Assembly (NCBI RefSeq): GCF_001983165.1 | Contig: NZ_MNPU01000003.1 | Span: forward strand, 171,942 to 235,941 | Reading direction: 5' to 3' | Source: Pseudomonas gessardii | GTDB lineage: Bacteria; Pseudomonadota; Gammaproteobacteria; Pseudomonadales; Pseudomonadaceae | Length of the DNA stretch: 64,000 bases | In this document: one piece after another, positions 61,435 through 64,000 of the stretch | Position numbering within the stretch: position 1 is the first letter of the stretch | Layout: each line of letters starts with the position of its first letter | Made by a program: the position numbers and the translations under genes | Notes under the pieces: generated by a model | The model's database searches: none | What the model saw: the letters and a program-made list of their open reading frames with translations, nothing else | Told to the model about the DNA's origin: nothing

Positions 61435-62064
61435 ATGGTCACTGCCCTTACGCTGTCGTCCTTCCTGTATTTCCTGGTGCTGTGCGCCACCCTGGCCTTC
61501 AGCCCCGGCCCCATGACCTTGCTGCTGCTGAGCCTGGGGCTGAAGGATGGCTTGCGCCATTCCTTGCCGGCCCAGTTCGGTGCCAGCGTGTCGTACCTGA
61601 TTTCGATCCTGATCTTTGCCGTGGGCTTTTCCGAGTTGATCAAGGGCTACCCGCTGATTACCCAGGGCATTCAACTGGTGGGCGTGGCCTATATTCTCTA
61701 CCTGGCCTACAAGCAATGGACCAGCAGTGGCGTGCAGATCAACACCGCCGGGCCAAGGCCGGAAACGCCCCGTGACCTGTTCGGCAAGGGCTTGCTCACC
61801 GGTTTGTCCAACCCCAAGGCAATCATCCTGTTCAGCGCAGTGTTCCCGCAGTTTGCCGCCGTCGGGCAGGCCAGCGCCGCCGGTGATATCGCCATCCTCG
61901 GCCTGACATTCCTGATCCTGCAGTTCGCCAGCGGCTGCCTGTATTGCTACTTCGGCCAGCGCATCAAGCATGTGCTTGAGTCGCCGCGCAAACGGGTGCT
62001 GTTGCAGAAGGTCACGGCGGTGTTGTTGTTGATGGTGGCGATGTTGTTGGCTCGTGGCTCATGA
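61435..62064 (+). CDS. LysE/RhtB-family amino acid exporter
   Basis: A 209-residue inner-membrane protein with about six hydrophobic segments and the LysE signature FSPGPMTLLLLSLGLKDGLRHSLPAQFGAS near residues 22-51, then GLLTGLSNPKAIILFSAVFPQF. Members export amino acids or homoserine lactones. It is divergent from the MocR regulator, a common pairing, which suggests control by a PLP-reactive amine. The ATG at 61435 is preferred over a GTG five codons upstream. Confidence 0.87.
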   Translation: MVTALTLSSFLYFLVLCATLAFSPGPMTLLLLSLGLKDGLRHSLPAQFGASVSYLISILIFAVGFSELIKGYPLITQGIQLVGVAYILYLAYKQWTSSGVQINTAGPRPETPRDLFGKGLLTGLSNPKAIILFSAVFPQFAAVGQASAAGDIAILGLTFLILQFASGCLYCYFGQRIKHVLESPRKRVLLQKVTAVLLLMVAMLLARGS

Positions 62065-62090
62065 CTTGCGATCAAATAGCTTCGTCCTTT

Positions 62091-62474
62091 TTATCTTAGC
62101 GAGTCTCCCCAACGCTCGCGAAATTCAACTTGTTCCTCGATATCACTCGTCAGATCATGTTCTTCATAATCGAATATGCGCACCATTTCGGGGTCAGGCT
62201 CACCTAGCTTCATTTCATAGGCCACCAGTCCACCCGACATTGATGATGACATCGCAGAAGGGAAAACATTGATTTTTGAGCCTTTGCACAGGAACTTTAT
62301 GTCGCTAAATTCCTTTCGTAGTAAACCAAATGAACGGAAAACATCCAATCCGGAGTATGTTTTTTTTGTTTGGTCGGAAAAGGTTATAAAAAGTGCACCG
62401 GTGTTTCGATCATATTCAACTGTTGCTTTTTCAATATTGCCTTTGTTGAGTATGCTTATTTCTATTTTTTTCAT
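62091..62474 (-). CDS. Candidate immunity protein for the RHS toxin
   Basis: A 127-residue acidic soluble protein (MKKIEISILNKGN...; EEHDLTSDIEEQVEFRERWG near the end) with no signal peptide. It matches no family I recognise. It begins 3 bases after the RHS stop on the same strand and shares the unusually AT-rich composition of the RHS tip, the standard arrangement for a cognate immunity gene. Its role is inferred from position alone. It would be expected to bind and block the ADP-ribosyltransferase tip. Confidence 0.65.
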   Translation of the reverse strand: MKKIEISILNKGNIEKATVEYDRNTGALFITFSDQTKKTYSGLDVFRSFGLLRKEFSDIKFLCKGSKINVFPSAMSSSMSGGLVAYEMKLGEPDPEMVRIFDYEEHDLTSDIEEQVEFRERWGDSLR

Positions 62475-62477
62475 GAG

Positions 62478-64000
62478 TTACTTTCTATAAGGGTTTATTA
62501 AGCTGTAGTTTGCGCTTGTACCATCTTCGTTTACTGGGGTTGCACCTAATATGTCTTTTCGATCAATACGGTCGGGGATGGCTATTTCTTTTTCTATTTT
62601 GTAGTCGGATAGTATTCCTAATTCTTTGTTGACGTCTCGACCGGGTATCTTTTTTAAGGTGTACAAAAAGCCATCTTCTAATCCGAAACTTGTTGCAAAT
62701 GTCATACCTACGTCCCTTGAGGTTGAGGTGGGTACAAAGTTGCTTGGTGGATTCGTATTGTCTCTTGAATGCAAGAGCAGGTCCGTGCTTTTTCCTCTAC
62801 TCTTGAATCCATGTTTAAAAATTTCATTTGGATGTCTGGAGTCGCCCCTGTAAAGATATTGTTTTTTCGTTGCGGGGGTCGGAGCGGAGGGCGCGCCCTC
62901 GTTGGTTTCTGTGTTGGTGGACGGGTTTTGGCCTTCAGTTACGGGCTCACATTTTTCTTTGCCCGGGCATGAGTTCAACCCCAACGGATCCACCCACCCC
63001 GTAGGGTTGGGCACATACAAATATCCGTTCAACCCACCGGCCAATTTCACCGGGTCGGGCGTCAGGTAGCGGCCATTATCTGGATTGTAGTAGCGATGCC
63101 GGTTGTAATGCAGCCCGCTTTCCCGGTCGAAATACTGCCCCTGAAAACGCAGCGGGTTATCGACAATTCCTACATCCAACCGGGCGATCTGGCCGTAGGC
63201 GAGGTAGTGGGCGGACCAGACGATTTTGCCTTGCGCGTTGGTCAGTTCCTGCGGCGTACCCAGGTGGTCCAGTTGGTAGTGGAAGGCCTTCGTATTGGCC
63301 GGACCAAACCCTTCCAACAAGGCCAACGGCCTGAAGCTATCTGGCTCGTAGAGATAGCTGCGGTGCTGACCCGCCGTGTGCTCGGCGATGATCTTGTCGC
63401 CTTGCCAGAAAAACTCAGTCGTTTTGCCCGCCACGGTTTTGCTGATACGCCGCCCAAACGGGTCATAGCGATAGCTGGCCTGGCTGCCGTCCGGCTGGGT
63501 GACGCCGGTCAGGCGGTGCTGGCAGTCGTAGCGGTATTCGGTAACCCACTGCTGTGCGCGGCCACGGCGTTCGCGTATGAGGTTTCCGAAAGCGTCGTAG
63601 TCGTAATGCCGGTCGCCTTGCAGTAATAGGCGGTTGCCGACGACGATGCCGGGGCCTGGGCGGTCTTGCATCAGCAGGTTGCCCGCCGGGTCGTGGGCGA
63701 AGCGTTCGGTGGGGGCCTGGGAGTGGTCGGCGCGGGTCAGGCGGTCGAGGGGGTCGTAGTGGTAGTCGTGCTGGCCCTGGCGGGTGTCGAGCCGGCGGGT
63801 GAGGTTGCCGCTTTTGTCGTAGGTGTAGCGGCGCAGGCCGTGGGCGTGTTCGTGTTGGGCCAGGCGGCCCTGCTCGTCGTAGTGGTAGTGGCTGAGCAGT
63901 TGGCCCTGCTGGCGCTGGTGCTCGCGGCCGGCCTGGAACAGGTGTGAGGTGAGGGTCCGGCCATTCAGGTCGACAGTGGCAAGGTGCCCGCCCTTGTCGT
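62478..64000 (-). CDS. RHS-repeat polymorphic toxin, C-terminal part, with cholera-toxin-type ADP-ribosyltransferase tip (5' end outside window)
   Basis: The frame is open to the window edge; translation of 63672-64000 gives further YD repeats (HYHYDEQGRL, RRYTYDKSGNL, DYHYDPLDRLTR), so the gene is partial. The RHS core ends with RYYNPDNGRYLTPDP and the self-cleavage-type motif VDPLGLN (about 62973-62990). The following tip of about 165 residues is AT-rich. It contains YLYRGDSRHPNEIFKHGF, FVPTSTSRDVG and EKEIAIPDRID, which align with the R-STS-ExE active site of cholera/heat-labile toxin A (LYRADSRPPDEI...). It is presumably delivered to rival cells by T6SS or another route. An immunity candidate follows directly. 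Confidence 0.88.
   Translation of the reverse strand, partial: DKGGHLATVDLNGRTLTSHLFQAGREHQRQQGQLLSHYHYDEQGRLAQHEHAHGLRRYTYDKSGNLTRRLDTRQGQHDYHYDPLDRLTRADHSQAPTERFAHDPAGNLLMQDRPGPGIVVGNRLLLQGDRHYDYDAFGNLIRERRGRAQQWVTEYRYDCQHRLTGVTQPDGSQASYRYDPFGRRISKTVAGKTTEFFWQGDKIIAEHTAGQHRSYLYEPDSFRPLALLEGFGPANTKAFHYQLDHLGTPQELTNAQGKIVWSAHYLAYGQIARLDVGIVDNPLRFQGQYFDRESGLHYNRHRYYNPDNGRYLTPDPVKLAGGLNGYLYVPNPTGWVDPLGLNSCPGKEKCEPVTEGQNPSTNTETNEGAPSAPTPATKKQYLYRGDSRHPNEIFKHGFKSRGKSTDLLLHSRDNTNPPSNFVPTSTSRDVGMTFATSFGLEDGFLYTLKKIPGRDVNKELGILSDYKIEKEIAIPDRIDRKDILGATPVNEDGTSANYSLINPYRK

Noticed and set aside
62060..62980. AT-rich patch as a prophage or genomic island boundary
   Set aside because: The composition change coincides exactly with the RHS tip and its immunity gene, which are commonly swapped cassettes; no integrase, att repeats or phage genes are seen.

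Overview
The window looks like chromosomal DNA from a Pseudomonas of the fluorescens group. The signs are high GC with strong third-position G/C bias, three OprD-family porins, many imperfect palindromes of the Pseudomonas REP/REPIN type (GTGGGAGC...GCTCCCAC), an mdeA/mdeR methionine gamma-lyase pair, and a homoprotocatechuate (hpa) pathway with hpaG split into two genes. This assignment comes from recognising families, not from a database search. No tRNA, rRNA, IS element or CRISPR array was seen.

Layout. (1) 1-5.5 kb: a Rieske ring-hydroxylating oxygenase operon on the + strand, cut by the window start (alpha, beta, SDR, class IA reductase, HpaC-like flavin reductase), followed by an OprD porin. 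(2) 5.8-7.7 kb: a FetA/FetB-like ABC pair and a RidA-family protein. (3) 7.7-16 kb: an aromatic-amine feeder module: phenylacetaldehyde-dehydrogenase-like ALDH, outer-membrane barrel, APC permease, DUF3156-like protein, FeaR-like AraC regulator, cupin and FAD amine oxidase-like protein. (4) 16-26.9 kb: the hpa meta-cleavage operon G1-G2-E-D-F-X-H-I on the - strand, with hpaA, an OprD porin and two different hpaR genes at its two edges. Modules 3 and 4 share an AT-rich TAACATGTTA-like motif in four promoter regions. Together they would take tyramine/dopamine-type amines to succinate semialdehyde and pyruvate, but no hpaB monooxygenase is present. (5) 26.9-35.6 kb: GlxA-type regulator, mdeA/mdeR, a serralysin-like RTX protease without a secretion operon, an Ais-like phosphatase, a secreted PPC-domain protein behind a near-perfect LexA box, and a two-gene sterol-desaturase/strictosidine-synthase-like operon.

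(6) 35.7-43.8 kb: a polyol operon (Rbs-type ABC importer, threitol/erythritol-dehydrogenase-like MDR, FGGY kinase, DCXR-like SDR) with a LacI regulator and a LacI-type operator upstream of the first gene. (7) 43.8-53.3 kb: a LysR gene, then a - strand operon of branched-chain-type ABC importer, N-carbamoyl amino acid hydrolase-like enzyme and amidase, with a FadR-type GntR regulator. The amidase 3' end and an adjacent REPIN are duplicated. (8) 53.6-59.7 kb: LysR, a truncated S33-like hydrolase lacking its serine, OprD, MHS-type MFS and a second amidase. (9) 59.9-62.1 kb: divergent MocR regulator and LysE exporter. (10) 62.1-64 kb: the 3' end of an RHS gene whose AT-rich tip resembles a cholera-toxin-type ADP-ribosyltransferase, plus a candidate immunity gene. 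It continues beyond the window.

The best leads for something undescribed are the LexA-box secreted protein (32.2-33.8 kb), the RHS/ADP-ribosyltransferase toxin with its immunity gene (62.1-64 kb), and the twin-HpaR circuit that appears to tie the amine module to the hpa module.
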